From Arthrobacter antibioticus (GTDB taxonomy: Bacteria > Actinomycetota > Actinomycetes > Actinomycetales > Micrococcaceae): DNA of 64,000 nt. Below, piece by piece: positions 45,600 to 54,931 of this stretch (positions are counted from its first letter, which is position 1; the number at the start of each line of letters is the position of its first letter). The DNA is taken from positions 609,152 through 673,151 of the forward strand of contig NZ_JASISQ010000001.1 of assembly GCF_030063205.1 (NCBI RefSeq), given 5' to 3'. The notes under the pieces were generated by a model. It had not been told where the DNA came from and made no database searches. It saw only the letters and a program-made list of their open reading frames with translations. The position numbers and the translations under genes were made by a program.

Positions 45600-46345
45600 T
45601 AGCGAGGCGATTCGTCGTCATGAAGCTACTGACGTAGGCTGTGGAGTGTTTGCAATTTGGTGCCTCGGCACCGGGGTCCAGGCGGCGCTCACTGACCTCA
45701 AAACACTCGGACGAACACTGAGCCGGCGAGCTGAAGACGTGGTGGCATAATTCGACCGGCCAGGGACCTCCAATAGCCCTACTGAAGCGATTCAATGCCG
45801 ACATCGGCATTGAATTGCTTATGCCGATGCCGATGCCTGGGTTATCCCGACATCGGCAATTTTGGGCTGGCTTTGGGCCTTGGCCATTGGAGACGTGTCG
45901 GCATAATCAACATGCCTCGAGGCATATGGACGTCGCGCATACGGAGTGCAAAGCAGCAGTTGGCGTACAAGCCATCCCAGATCACGGACATCAAAGTTCA
46001 TTGCCGGATTCATACATTCCAGCCACAAACACACGATAGTAAGCGCGTCCACTGTCAAAACCGGTTCCTGAATGAGTAGTGGGCAACTCATGACCACCCT
46101 GCTTCGCCTTTGAGAGAGACAGGGTTTCCCAGGGCACTTATGCCGACAAGTAGAGGGCCCAACCGTCCAAGAACATGCTATTTCTCAACATTGTAGGCAT
46201 AACCCAAACATCGGCATAAGCGATCAATGGCCGGCTGGAACACCTTCGAGGATCCGCCCTCGGCTTCCGGAACCTCACCAACTATGTCGCCAGATCGCTC
46301 CTGGAATCCGGCGGATTCAGATCGAAACTACACTCTGGATTCTGA
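45600..46345 (+). pseudogene. ISL3-family transposase remnant 1, interrupted by a small element
   Basis: Two pieces of one gene: 45600-45791 (ISEAIRRHEATDVGCG, LGRTLSRRAEDVVA, FDRPGTSNSPTEAI) and 46220-46345 (NGRLEHLRGSALGFRNLTNY, VARSLLESGGFRSKLHSGF). They join in frame when 45792-46219 is removed with one GCGAT. A TAA before FDRPG and missing N-terminal domains mark it as dead even before the insertion. No inverted repeats of this IS are visible. Confidence 0.75.
45792..46219. mobile_element. 428-bp non-autonomous element in the ISL3 remnant
   Basis: Flanked by a 5-bp duplication GCGAT (45787-45791 and 46220-46224). Its left end opens with a near-perfect 32-nt palindrome around ATGCCGACATCGGCAT, followed by TTATGCCGATG...TGGGTTAT; the right end, read inward, is TTATGCCGATGTTTGGGTTA. 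It has no coding capacity beyond short frames. A Tn3-like or MITE-type element fits the 5-bp duplication; the parent is unknown. Confidence 0.65.
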
Positions 46346-46349
46346 AGAG

Positions 46350-46720
46350 CCAGGAAACTCAAGGCAGCGTGGGAAGTGAAGGAACAAGTCCGGGTCTTGT
46401 TGCGAACTGGCTCCTTAGAAGATGCCGAGCTGGCCAAAGAACACCTCGAAGAGTTGGTACAAGCATCGAAGCAACCGGAGACGACTAGGCTGTGGCGTAC
46501 CATTTGCCGGTGGTGGAACGAAATCGAGGTTCTCATAGTCACCGGTGCTAACACCGGAAAAGTCGAAGCGAACAACACCAGCATCAAGCACATCAAACGA
46601 ACAGCACGTGGCTACCGCAACCCCAACAACTACACATCAGTTATTCTCTTGAGAAGTGCCGCCCGAACAACGGCATGACACTCACCCGGGAATCCGAATC
46701 CCCACGAACCACCAAGAGCC
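46350..46720 (+). mobile_element. ISL3-family element remnant 2 (3' end of transposase and right inverted repeat)
   Basis: Codes for the last 109 residues of a transposase (KEQVRVLLRTGSLEDAEL, RWWNEIEVLIVTGANTGKVE, IKHIKRTARGYRNPNNYTS), stop at 46676-46678. The right inverted repeat ends in CACGAACCACCAAGAGCC at 46720. The protein fragment is close to the C-terminus of the element at 48095-49539, but the two differ enough to be separate arrivals. The 5' part has been lost. Confidence 0.8.
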
Positions 46721-46908
46721 AGTTTGAGACAATAAGCAAGACCACTCAATCGGTCGCCGAAATATCAACCCAACCTGCCACTAAATCTTGGGCAGACCCC
46801 AGCTATCCGGCAAAATGCTCAAGAACATCAGCGTTGGCGCTTGCAATGCTGGAGGGCGCCTCAACATCATCCACGAAGAATCTCTGCGCGGAACACCTAC
46901 CCAGCCGC

Positions 46909-47814
46909 CTAGTCGCCATCCAGAGGTCTGAAATTCCTCGTCGGGTAGCCAGCGATGTATAAATTCTTCATTTGATGGTGCCTAGATTCTAAAATTACGA
47001 AATTATGATACGAGGCAAGCCACTCATACTTACCTGCGACCGCCGTACCCTTGAATGCTTGGAGCATACTGATGATATGATCTCGATGTTTTTCTAGACC
47101 CGAAATAGGGCTTAGTGCACCTTTTATATTTTCATCTTCGAATACAAGCGGAAGGTAATTAACGAACACTTTCTTGTCATCGTCGACAAGCAGAATATCC
47201 GAAAACACTGATTCATTCGGCTTGTCATCAGTTATCGCTTCTTTTGCAATCTTGACCGCTTCAGAATCAAGTAGGATACGGGGAACTTCAGCTTGCGTTT
47301 CTTCGAGTAAAACTGCTGAAAGGTGCGCTGGTCCGGTAACAAAATTTCCATCAGCATACGCATTACCTATTGCAATTCCACCCCGTAGAACGCGACCGGT
47401 AATGGCGAGATTTAATTGGTAGATCGCCGCGCAAATAGTTTGGGCAAGGAGGGTAGGATTTGGTCCAGTAAAAGTATCTTCCCCTATAGGTTCTACGACC
47501 ACGACATTATCACTGAAATATAGCGACCGCTGGGAATCTTGGTCATTCGTTGCCTCACTGTGAAGAATGTCACGGGTGCGATCGTATACATCAATGTCCT
47601 GGCGAAGCATTTCGTTATCATAATTAGACAGACGTGCGCTTGTGCCCAGTTCATCAAGGTACATTACGCAAGAACGCCGTAAAATAGGTAGCCCATCATC
47701 GTCTGCGTATAATTTCCTTTCTGTTTTCAGCTTGAGTTTGCGATTCTCAAGCCGTTCCTCCCATTTTAATCTAAAATTCTCATTTGATATATCAAAATTA
47801 AAATCCATTGCCAT
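46909..47814 (-). CDS. Uncharacterised protein with class III nucleotidyl cyclase-like pattern
   Basis: 301 aa in visibly AT-richer DNA than its neighbours. The order of motifs is that of a class III cyclase fold: a first strand with Asp (CVMYLDELGTS, about residue 50), a second acidic strand (LYFSDNVVVVEP, about 100), and a conserved turn with RVLRGGIAIGNAYADGNFVTG followed by GPAHLSAVLLEE and VPRILLD. The two Asp would bind metal. Cyclases of this sort make the signal in Pycsar defence systems, whose effectors include TIR proteins; a TIR gene lies upstream on the same strand beyond an IS. The assignment is by pattern only, and substrate specificity cannot be predicted. No adjacent effector is intact. 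Confidence 0.45.
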   Translation of the reverse strand: MAMDFNFDISNENFRLKWEERLENRKLKLKTERKLYADDDGLPILRRSCVMYLDELGTSARLSNYDNEMLRQDIDVYDRTRDILHSEATNDQDSQRSLYFSDNVVVVEPIGEDTFTGPNPTLLAQTICAAIYQLNLAITGRVLRGGIAIGNAYADGNFVTGPAHLSAVLLEETQAEVPRILLDSEAVKIAKEAITDDKPNESVFSDILLVDDDKKVFVNYLPLVFEDENIKGALSPISGLEKHRDHIISMLQAFKGTAVAGKYEWLASYHNFVILESRHHQMKNLYIAGYPTRNFRPLDGD

Positions 47815-48086
47815 TGCCTATCTTTTCAATTGATGTTCATTCTGGGACTCAAAGGTAATACATCTCGAAATACGTGAGTTTTACTTCCAGCATTAGGGCA
47901 TCGATACAATGACAATCAGAACTTATTTAATTTCTCTTAACATTTCGTGCTGTTATATCTCAAAGAATTGTGGTATTACTGCGTTAGAAACACGTAACGG
48001 TTTAGTCCGATGGTTCCAATACTACTGAAGTCGAATGACGAGAAAACGAAACTTCCGGACTGCAAAAAATCCTATGCCTGATACAT
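47815..48086. other. AT-rich spacer upstream of the cyclase-like gene
   Basis: About 270 bp of AT-rich sequence with no gene. It should hold the promoter of the minus-strand gene at 46909 and has been cut off from upstream DNA by the ISL3 insertion at 48095. Confidence 0.4.
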
Positions 48087-48094
48087 GGTAATCC

Positions 48095-49539
48095 GGCTCT
48101 CCGTGGTTCGTGGTGAATTCTGGTTTCGTGTCCTTGAACAGAGGTGGCGCGTAGCCCTGTTGTGATGGATGTTCTGACGCATTCATCTTTGACAGGACTA
48201 CGAGCCTTGAACGAGCTTACTTTGGTGCAACTTGATGCTGCCACCACGATCTTCAATCTGGACGATTACCGTGTACTTGAAACCCAGATCCTGAGTTTTG
48301 GCCAACGAAGAATTCAGATAGCAAGCACCGCCGAATCCGGGTGTCCTGGCTGCGGGGTCATTGGCACCCGTCGCCATTCTGGCCGGCAGCAACGAGTCAA
48401 GGACATCCCCATCGCCGGTCCGGTGGAGGTTGTTTGGGCCAAGCGGCGACTGTTCTGCGACGAAACATTGTGCCCTCGCAAAACGTTCTTTGAAGCCACG
48501 ATCGAGGTCCCGGCCAGGGCACGCACCACGAGCCGACTCCGTAGTGCTCTCGTGCGAGCAGTCATTGACTCTGGCCGCGCCGCAACGGAAACCGCCACTG
48601 CCCACGGGGTGTCGTGGTGGTTGGTTCAGAAGGCGTTGAGTGTGGCAGCAACCAAACTTCCCAACGTCGATCTGCTGCGGCCAAGGATGCTCGGCATTGA
48701 TGAACACCGCTTCCGATCCGTCCGCTTCTTCAAGAACACAGAGACCAACGCGTGGCAGCGGATTGAACCGTGAATGACGACGATTGTTGACCTGGATACC
48801 GGGCAGATCCTTGGTGTTGTTGACGGCCGAGACCACACCGGGGTCGGTGCATGGCTCATCCAGCGGCCCCTGGAGTGGCGCCTCGGCGTTCAAGTTGTCG
48901 CGATCGATCCCTCAGCAGCTTTTAGAAAAGCGCTGCGGATGTGGCTGCCCCGCACCGCCGTTTCCGTGGATCATTTCCACCTCATCCAGCTCGCCAACCA
49001 GGCGTTGACAGAAGTCAGGCAGCAGCTTTCCCATCAGGTGCGTGGGCGTCGTGGCCGAGCCGTGGACCCAGCCTGGGCACACCGAATGCTGCTCCTACGA
49101 GCCGGTGATTCACTTTCCGAGCCAGCCCGGGTGCGGTTGGAGAAGGTCTTCGCCACCGACGATCCGACAGGGAAACTCAAGACCGCGTGGGACGTAAAAG
49201 AACAAGTGCGAACACTGCTGCGCACGGGGTCGTTGGAGGACGCCGAGATCGCTAAAGACCACCTTGAACGCCTCGTCAAGGAATCCAACCAACCTGAGAC
49301 GACTAGGCTTTGGCGGACCATTTGCAGGTGGTGGAAAGAGATCGAAGTCCTCATCGTCACCGGCGCCACCACGGGAAAAGTAGAAGCCAACAACACCAGC
49401 ATCAAACACATCAAGCGGACCGGCCGCGGCTTCGTCAATAGCGCCAACTACACGACTCGTATTATGCTCAGGAGCGCCGCCAGAACAGCGGTGAATCATC
49501 CATGACAATAGTGGATTTCACCACGAACCGCGGAGAGCC
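48095..49539 (+). mobile_element. Complete ISL3-family insertion sequence A
   Basis: 1445 bp. Terminal inverted repeats start GGCTCTCCG and end GGTTCGTGGTGAA, matching at 23 of 24 positions. The 8-bp duplication GGTAATCC flanks it (48087-48094 and 49540-49547), as expected for ISL3. It separates the cyclase-like gene from the EcsC/TIR genes. Confidence 0.93.
48144..49505 (+). pseudogene. ISL3-family transposase with internal stop
   Basis: Two same-frame parts, 48144-48773 and 48774-49505, are divided by a TGA. The homologue at 51864 reads YEPWMSTIVDVDTG where this one reads IEP-stop-MTTIVDLDTG, so a Trp codon TGG became TGA. The N-terminal zinc motif CPGCG, a DDE pattern (GIDEHRFRS; AIDPSAAFRKAL and SVDHFHLIQLAN; KVEANNTSIKHIKR) is otherwise intact. 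Translation restart at the ATG right after the stop is possible but would lose the DNA-binding half. Confidence 0.88.
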
Positions 49540-49824
49540 GGTAATCCACCAACATGTTCTGCCCCATTACTAATGACACGTAAATATTACAAGCTCCCCC
49601 AGGGTGTTGCAATTATACCCCTATGCGGAGTGGGCTGAGTCACAGATCATACGTCTAGACCGGCTCATCGCAAACGACGGTGTATAGATGCTCGCTGCTC
49701 CGTGGAGAACTGATTGAGCAAAGATTTGCTGCCATGATCGCCCCACGGACCCGGCTGTGGGCAAAGATTCCATAGGAATCTTCCCGATCCACTTAGAGCT
49801 CTTCGGCGGGAAGTATGCCCTCGG

Positions 49825-50666
49825 TCAGCTCTGACCGCTCGGCTCTTGCCATGGGAGTTCCTCGACAACCGCCAGAGTGATGACTTCGGCGTCGATGCTC
49901 TCGGCCTATTCGGTCCGGTGCCCTGGCTTGGTCAGCTCCAAGCTGGCCAAGTGCTTCTGCAGCCGCTTGGACATCGGAAGGAACGTGCCAAGGGTGAGAC
50001 CGCCCGAGAGAAATGCACCGACTACCGGGATTGCCTTCGCGATGCCGCTGGCAAAGAGCTTCTTGACCATACTCACACCAAGATGGGCAGCAAGCCTTTT
50101 CACGATCGGGAAGATGATCCCCTTGTGAGTGCCTGCTGCGGTAGTCTCCTGGCAACATTAGTGGCGATCATGCCCGCAACTCTTGCAACGCCACCCTGAG
50201 CGATCTGCACGCCGAACATCACACCGACGAACCGGATCAGCATGCTCTCCGTAGCCTCATCAATATCTTCGCCCTCATCGGCGAACAAATCAGGCCAACT
50301 GTAGATATAGGCAAGCTTCTGGCCAATTCGAAGCGTATGCCCCATATATTGCGCGAGGTCAGCTGGCACAGTGCCAAGCACTGCCAGACCGCCGGGGATA
50401 CCTGCGAGGGTCGACAGGCCAGTGACCTTACTCGCCTCATAAGCGATCGAGTTGCTTGCGACCTCAGCGATGACCTTGAGCGGGATGCCCGCTGCTGCTG
50501 GACTGTTAGCGATTGCCCTCGCTTTCTGATCCGCAGTGCAGTGGCGCTTGAGCGCTGTACGGAGGTAGGCGGCCATGCTGATCCTCAATCCCGGCAGCTT
50601 CGCCGCAGCTTCCAGCACCTGAGTGAAATTCGAGCCAGTCTTCTAGACATCTTGTGTTTCGGTCAT
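49825..50666 (-). pseudogene. EcsC-like membrane-associated protein, decayed
   Basis: Minus strand: MTETQDV, a TAG, then LEAAAKLPGLRISMAAYL, GIPGGLAVLGTVPADLAQYM, HTLRIGQKLAYIYSWPDLF and MLIRFVGVMFGVQIA. A one-base deletion near 50115-50130 shifts the frame; the continuation reads IIFPIVKRLAAHLGVSMVKK and IPVVGAFLSGGLTLGTFLPM. A second TAG lies before AESIDAEVITLAVVEELPW. I relate it to EcsC-type proteins by the glycine-rich hydrophobic hairpins; this is tentative. Three lesions make it inactive unless the shift is a sequencing error and suppression occurs. It is next to the TIR gene on the same strand and may once have been in its operon. Confidence 0.6.
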
Positions 50667-50760
50667 GGGTAGATCATATCGGTGGGATCCGAACTACACG
50701 CTCAAAATCTGTAAGCCAGATAACAATTGTCTATACACGCAATTTTTCGTGGTCACCGAG

Positions 50761-51705
50761 CTACAGTTTAGGTCTGACTTGGAAATCAATCGAATGATTA
50801 GGATGATTCCGGGCAATAGAATTTACGACCAAACGTCTAATATTGTCGGGGAGCTCAATATCAGACTTGAACGTAACCGCGTCGTCCATCATCGAGACCC
50901 CGAGATCTCCCCATTCACCCAAATGGGAGACATCCTCCATGATTCCCATAATTTTCGCGTTGAATCCGTCACGATTCTTGCGGATCTGATCTTTACCCGA
51001 AAGGGCCAATTGATCATCCGAGTGAGGGCTCGTCATCCATTTTCGAAGACTGCGCGCAAATACGGGATCAGAACCTACCAGGTCAAATACGTCACGGTGT
51101 GAAACTTTCTGGTGCTGAAGTTGCAATTCATCGCCAAGGGAAGCTTCGACGGCTTTAACGAGACCCAAGATCTCATCAAGCTTCTCGTCAGGTGATTTTG
51201 GCGGCAAAACAGGCCCCACAGTTCCGCCAGCCTTGACTTCCGTGACGGCGGTCTCTACGTCCGGCCAAGCCGAAGCAATACGCTTACTTAGGGTTCCCTC
51301 TTTCAGATTTGGGCCCAATTCGTTCAGCGATGTCATCAACTCAGTGAGGCCCTCGAAGGTAGCCATCTTGCATTGAAATATATTCATTGGACTGTTAACC
51401 TCGTCAACATCACCAAAATCGACTAGAAAAACGCCCATCCTCTTCCGCTTGTCCGCCACTTGACGCGACAGTGCGCCAGCTTCGTAGTTAATCCACTGTT
51501 CAGTCTGATTAGATCGCGTGAGGCAAATTATGCCAAAGTCCGTATCGTTCAACTCCGCGTCGATCGCTTCGAGCCCTCGTGAGCCCGCTTGAATTTCCTG
51601 GCTGATGAATGTATCTACAACTGGGTCGAAAATTTCCCTTACAGCCGCAGCGACGGCGCTCCCGACACCACGACTGTTTTTTGACCAGCTTACAAATACT
51701 TTCAA
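50761..51705 (-). CDS. TIR-domain protein 1
   Basis: 314 aa. Residues 1-150 are a bacterial TIR domain: KVFVSWSKNSRGVG, FGIICLTRSNQTEQWINYEA and GALSR, where the Glu of YEAGAL is the expected NADase catalytic residue. The C-terminal half (from about 180) is helical, begins EKLDEILGLVKAVEASLG and matches nothing I know; it may sense the trigger or oligomerise. The start is a TTG with GGGGAG six bases upstream, a pattern shared by the second TIR gene. TIR effectors deplete NAD during phage infection. The small disrupted frame at 51773-54782 ends 67 bp upstream. Confidence 0.82.
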   Translation of the reverse strand: MKVFVSWSKNSRGVGSAVAAAVREIFDPVVDTFISQEIQAGSRGLEAIDAELNDTDFGIICLTRSNQTEQWINYEAGALSRQVADKRKRMGVFLVDFGDVDEVNSPMNIFQCKMATFEGLTELMTSLNELGPNLKEGTLSKRIASAWPDVETAVTEVKAGGTVGPVLPPKSPDEKLDEILGLVKAVEASLGDELQLQHQKVSHRDVFDLVGSDPVFARSLRKWMTSPHSDDQLALSGKDQIRKNRDGFNAKIMGIMEDVSHLGEWGDLGVSMMDDAVTFKSDIELPDNIRRLVVNSIARNHPNHSIDFQVRPKL

Positions 51706-51807
51706 GACGCTCCCCTAGCTCACGATGATGATCAGGTAAGCCTACCAACGCCGACAGGACACGGGCGCCTAGTCAGGCTTCGGGATCTACCCTGACTGGG
51801 TCATGCC

Positions 51808-53256
51808 GGCTCTTCGCGGTTGGTGGTGAATCCGGGGTTGGTGTCGTAGCAAGTTAGGGGCCCGTGGCCCTGCTGAGATGGATGTGTCTAGCATTCTTCC
51901 CAGGTCAGGAACCACGAGCCTTGAATCAGCCTACCCAGTCGTGCCCGAATGAGGCCACGACACTCTTCAATCTCCCCGATTACCAGGTCATTTCCGTCAT
52001 CAATGACGACGACGCCGGCATCCGTGTAGTGACCGTCGCTGCGGACTTCCCGCAAGCATGCCCCGCCTGCGCTGTCCTGTCGGTGCGGGTGCATTCGCGC
52101 CGAATCCAGCGGGTCCGGGACATCCTTGTCGCTGGCCCTGTCCGGCTCCTGTGGTTCAAGCGCCGGTTCTTCTGCAACGAGGCTGCCTGCGTCCGGAAGA
52201 CCTTTGCTGAATCCACCCCGCAGGTGCCGCGCTTCGCCCGTTCCACCGTACGGTTGAAGGAAACCCTCATGGATGCCGTCATCAGCTCCGGCCGGGCCGC
52301 GTCCGAGGTTGCCATCGCGTTTGGGGTGTCCTGGTGGTTGGTCAACACGGCCGTGGTCGCCGCCGCCATGGCGCTGCCTTCCGTGGACCTGCTGGCCCCG
52401 ACACGGCTGGGCATCGATGAACACCGCTACCGCAGTGTGCGGTGGTTCAAGAACGAGACCACGGGCAAGTGGTCCCGGTATGAGCCATGGATGTCAACGA
52501 TCGTAGACGTCGACACCGGCCAGGTGTTGGGCATCGTTGACGGCCGCGACAGCCGGGGCGTGGGTGCCTGGCTCAAGGCCCGGCCCGCCATTTGGCTTTC
52601 CTGTATTGAGACCGTCGGCATCGACCCGTCAGCGGCGTTCCGCAAGGCCCTGCGCGAGAACCTGCCCGATGCCGCCGTTTCCGTGGATCACTTCCATTTG
52701 GTGCAGCTCGGAAATGACATGCTCACCAAGGTCCGCCAACGCGTGTCCCGTGAGCAGAACGGGCGCCGTGGCCTGAAAACGGACAAGGCCTGGGCGCACC
52801 GACAGCTGCTGCGCGGCTACGACACGCTCTCGGAGAACGGCAAGAAACGCTTAGACGAGGTCTTTGCCACTGACGACCCGACGCAAGAACTCGTCGCCGC
52901 TTGGGGTGTCAAGGAAGCCCTGCGGCTGCTGCTTTCGGCCACCAACCCGGCCAACGTGGACCAGCGGAAAGCGTTCTTTGAACGACAAGTGAAAGCGGCA
53001 GCCATGAAAGAAACCGACCGGCTGCTGACGGCGGTGTCAACAAATGGTGGCCGGAGATCCAAACCCTGCTCGCCACCCGCGTCACCACAGCGAAGGTCGA
53101 GGCAGCCAACACCATGATCAAAAACATCAAAAGGATCGCCCGCGGGTTCCGCAACCCAACCAACTACCAATCACGTATCCTACTAAGAAGTGCCGCCCGG
53201 ACGGTGGCATGAATTCATCTTAGCGGGCTGGTATTCACCACGAAACGCGAAGAGCC
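51808..53256 (+). mobile_element. Complete ISL3-family insertion sequence B
   Basis: 1449 bp with inverted repeats beginning GGCTCTTCGCG and ending GTGGTGAAT at both ends. The 8-bp duplication GTCATGCC is at 51800-51807 and 53257-53264. It is a different but related element to copy A. Confidence 0.93.
51864..53212 (+). pseudogene. ISL3-family transposase with late frameshift
   Basis: The frame runs from 51864 with CPACAVLSVRVHSRRI (zinc motif), GIDEHRYRSVRWF, GIDPSAAFRKAL and SVDHFHLVQL. At about 53035 (after DRLLTAVS) it shifts; the correct continuation is KWWPEIQTLLATRVTTAKVE, NTMIKNIKRIARGFRNPTN, ending at 53212. Without the shift the protein would be about 445 aa. The last catalytic acidic residue lies in the shifted part. 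Confidence 0.88.
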
Positions 53257-53421
53257 GTCATGCCCCTCAGCGGACTCCAGATAGCGCTGCATGAGTCGGT
53301 CGTAGGTAAGACGGTCCATCTTACTCATGTTGCCTCCACCGTGCTCTAAAGAGAACCGTGCAGCGTCTACGGCCGGCGCACTCCAGGCCTTGTGCTCTGG
53401 TCTCTCGCCCATGCAATCCGG

Positions 53422-54718
53422 CAGGGTGATTGCAAAGTCGTTTGTGCGAATTGTGCGTCTTAAAATATGAGATGGATCCACCCTGGCTTTTAATCAGAGA
53501 GAACCCCTCTTAAGCATGTGATTGTTCAGTCCCACATGTTGCCCAGGAGTTCTCGTATGCCATCGTCTTATCTTGCGGCGTTCATCGACGAATTCGCAAC
53601 GAAGGAGCCTGTGGGGATTGACCCAGGTAAGGTGCTGGCCGGGTTGTGTGAGCTGCCGGATCCGCGGAAGAAGGGCGGGATCCGGTATCCTTTCGCGCAT
53701 CTGCTGGTCATCATAGTCTGCTCAGTTCTGTCGGGGGCGAAGTCGTTGGTAGAAATGGCTGAATGGGCCACCGATACGGCACGGGTTCCTCTTGCTGGGC
53801 TCGGTATTCGTGCACCGCACGCAACCACATTGGCCAGGGTTCTGCAGCGTCTAGATGCTGATGCCCTGGACCGACTGGCCGGGGCATGGGCCCAATCCAT
53901 GACCGAGGTGACGGCCATCGCCATTGACGGGAAGGAAGTCCGTGGCGCCAAGAACGGCGGCGGCACCAAAGTCCACCTCCTGGCCGGCATCGACCAAGCT
54001 ACCGGGGCCGTGCTCGTGCAACAGAACGTGTCGGCGAAGCATAATGAGATCACCTATTTCAAGCCGTTGCTGGAAGAGATCGCGGCCATTGACGGCATGG
54101 TCGTCACTGCCGATGCGTTGCATACCCAGCGTGAGCACGCCCAGTACCTCCATTTCCGTGGCGCCCACTATGTGCTGACTGTGAAAGGCAACCAGCCCAA
54201 ACTTCACGAGCAATTGTGCGCCCTGCCATGGAAGCAGGTCCGTGCCGGGCCCAAGGCCCACACAACCGCCAACGGGCGTGAAATCCAGCGGACCGTCAAA
54301 TGCGTAACCGTGGCAGCCGGGATCAACTTCCCCCACGCCGCTCAAGGCGCCCAAATCACCCGTAAGTCGCGGCCACTCGGGACCAGGAAGTGGTCAACCG
54401 AGACCGTCTACGTTGTCACTTCTCTAACTCCAGCTCAAGGAAAGCCAGAGCTCATCGGCAACTTGATCCACGGCCATTGGGGCATCGAAAACGGTTTGCA
54501 CTACCGCCGGGACGTGACCTGGCGGGAAGACTCCAGCCAGATCCGAAAAGACAACGCACCCCGAGTCGTGGCCTCTCTCAGGATATCGCTATCACGATTA
54601 TGTCTCTGGCAGGCGAACGCAACCACGCCAAAGCCACCCGAGCCCCCACAACTACCCGCACCGCGCACTCTAACTCGCTGGCCTAGATATCAGCTAAACG
54701 GACTTTGCAATCGCCCTG
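53422..54718 (+). mobile_element. Complete ISAs1-family insertion sequence
   Basis: 1297 bp. Inverted repeats begin CAGGGTGATTGCAAAGTC on the left and CAGGGCGATTGCAAAGTC on the right. The 10-bp duplication TGCAATCCGG is at 53412-53421 and 54719-54728, fitting the 8-10 bp of ISAs1. Confidence 0.93.
53557..54686 (+). pseudogene. ISAs1-family transposase with late frameshift
   Basis: From ATG 53557: PDPRKKGGIRYPFAHLL, IAIDGKEVRGAKNGGGTKVH (first catalytic Asp), VVTADALHTQREHA (second) and HWGIENGLHYRRDVTWRED (Glu). About 54585, after RVVASLR, the frame shifts; the normal C-terminus IAITIMSLAGERNHAKATRA continues in another frame to 54686. All three catalytic acids precede the shift, so partial activity is conceivable. 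Confidence 0.85.
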
Positions 54719-54931
54719 TGCAATCCGGCCTAGCTTTTCTGCTGCGTAGGAGTTTCAACAAAAAGCCCTCCCCAACTTTCACACATGTATTGATACAATT
54801 ACAGCAGATATTTGAGTCTTTTAATCTCATTACTACGTGAACGGGTCGGCTGCTTTAAGCGGAGTTCCAAAGCGCATCCAATATAAAGCCGCAGTGTCCC
54901 ATATCTCTAAGTTAGATCGTGGCTGGACAAC

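Larger units (their letters stand above)
51773..54782 (-). pseudogene. 81-codon open frame broken by two insertion sequences
   Basis: Three pieces on the minus strand, 54719-54782, 53257-53411 and 51773-51799, join in one frame when the ISAs1 and ISL3 elements are each removed with one duplicate. The product is VKVGEGFLLKLLRSRKARPD, then CMGERPEHKAW, ARFSLEHGGGNMSKMDRLTY and a QRYLESAEGHDPVRVDPEA end. GGTGGAGGC precedes an internal ATG (MSKMDRL...), so the native gene could be a 32-residue peptide. It would lie just upstream of TIR gene 1. Function unknown. Confidence 0.6.

Noticed and set aside
49793-50158. A 121-codon minus-strand frame after the EcsC-like gene
   Set aside because: It is an out-of-frame reading of the EcsC-like remnant after its frameshift; the glycine-rich hydrophobic motifs are in the other frame.
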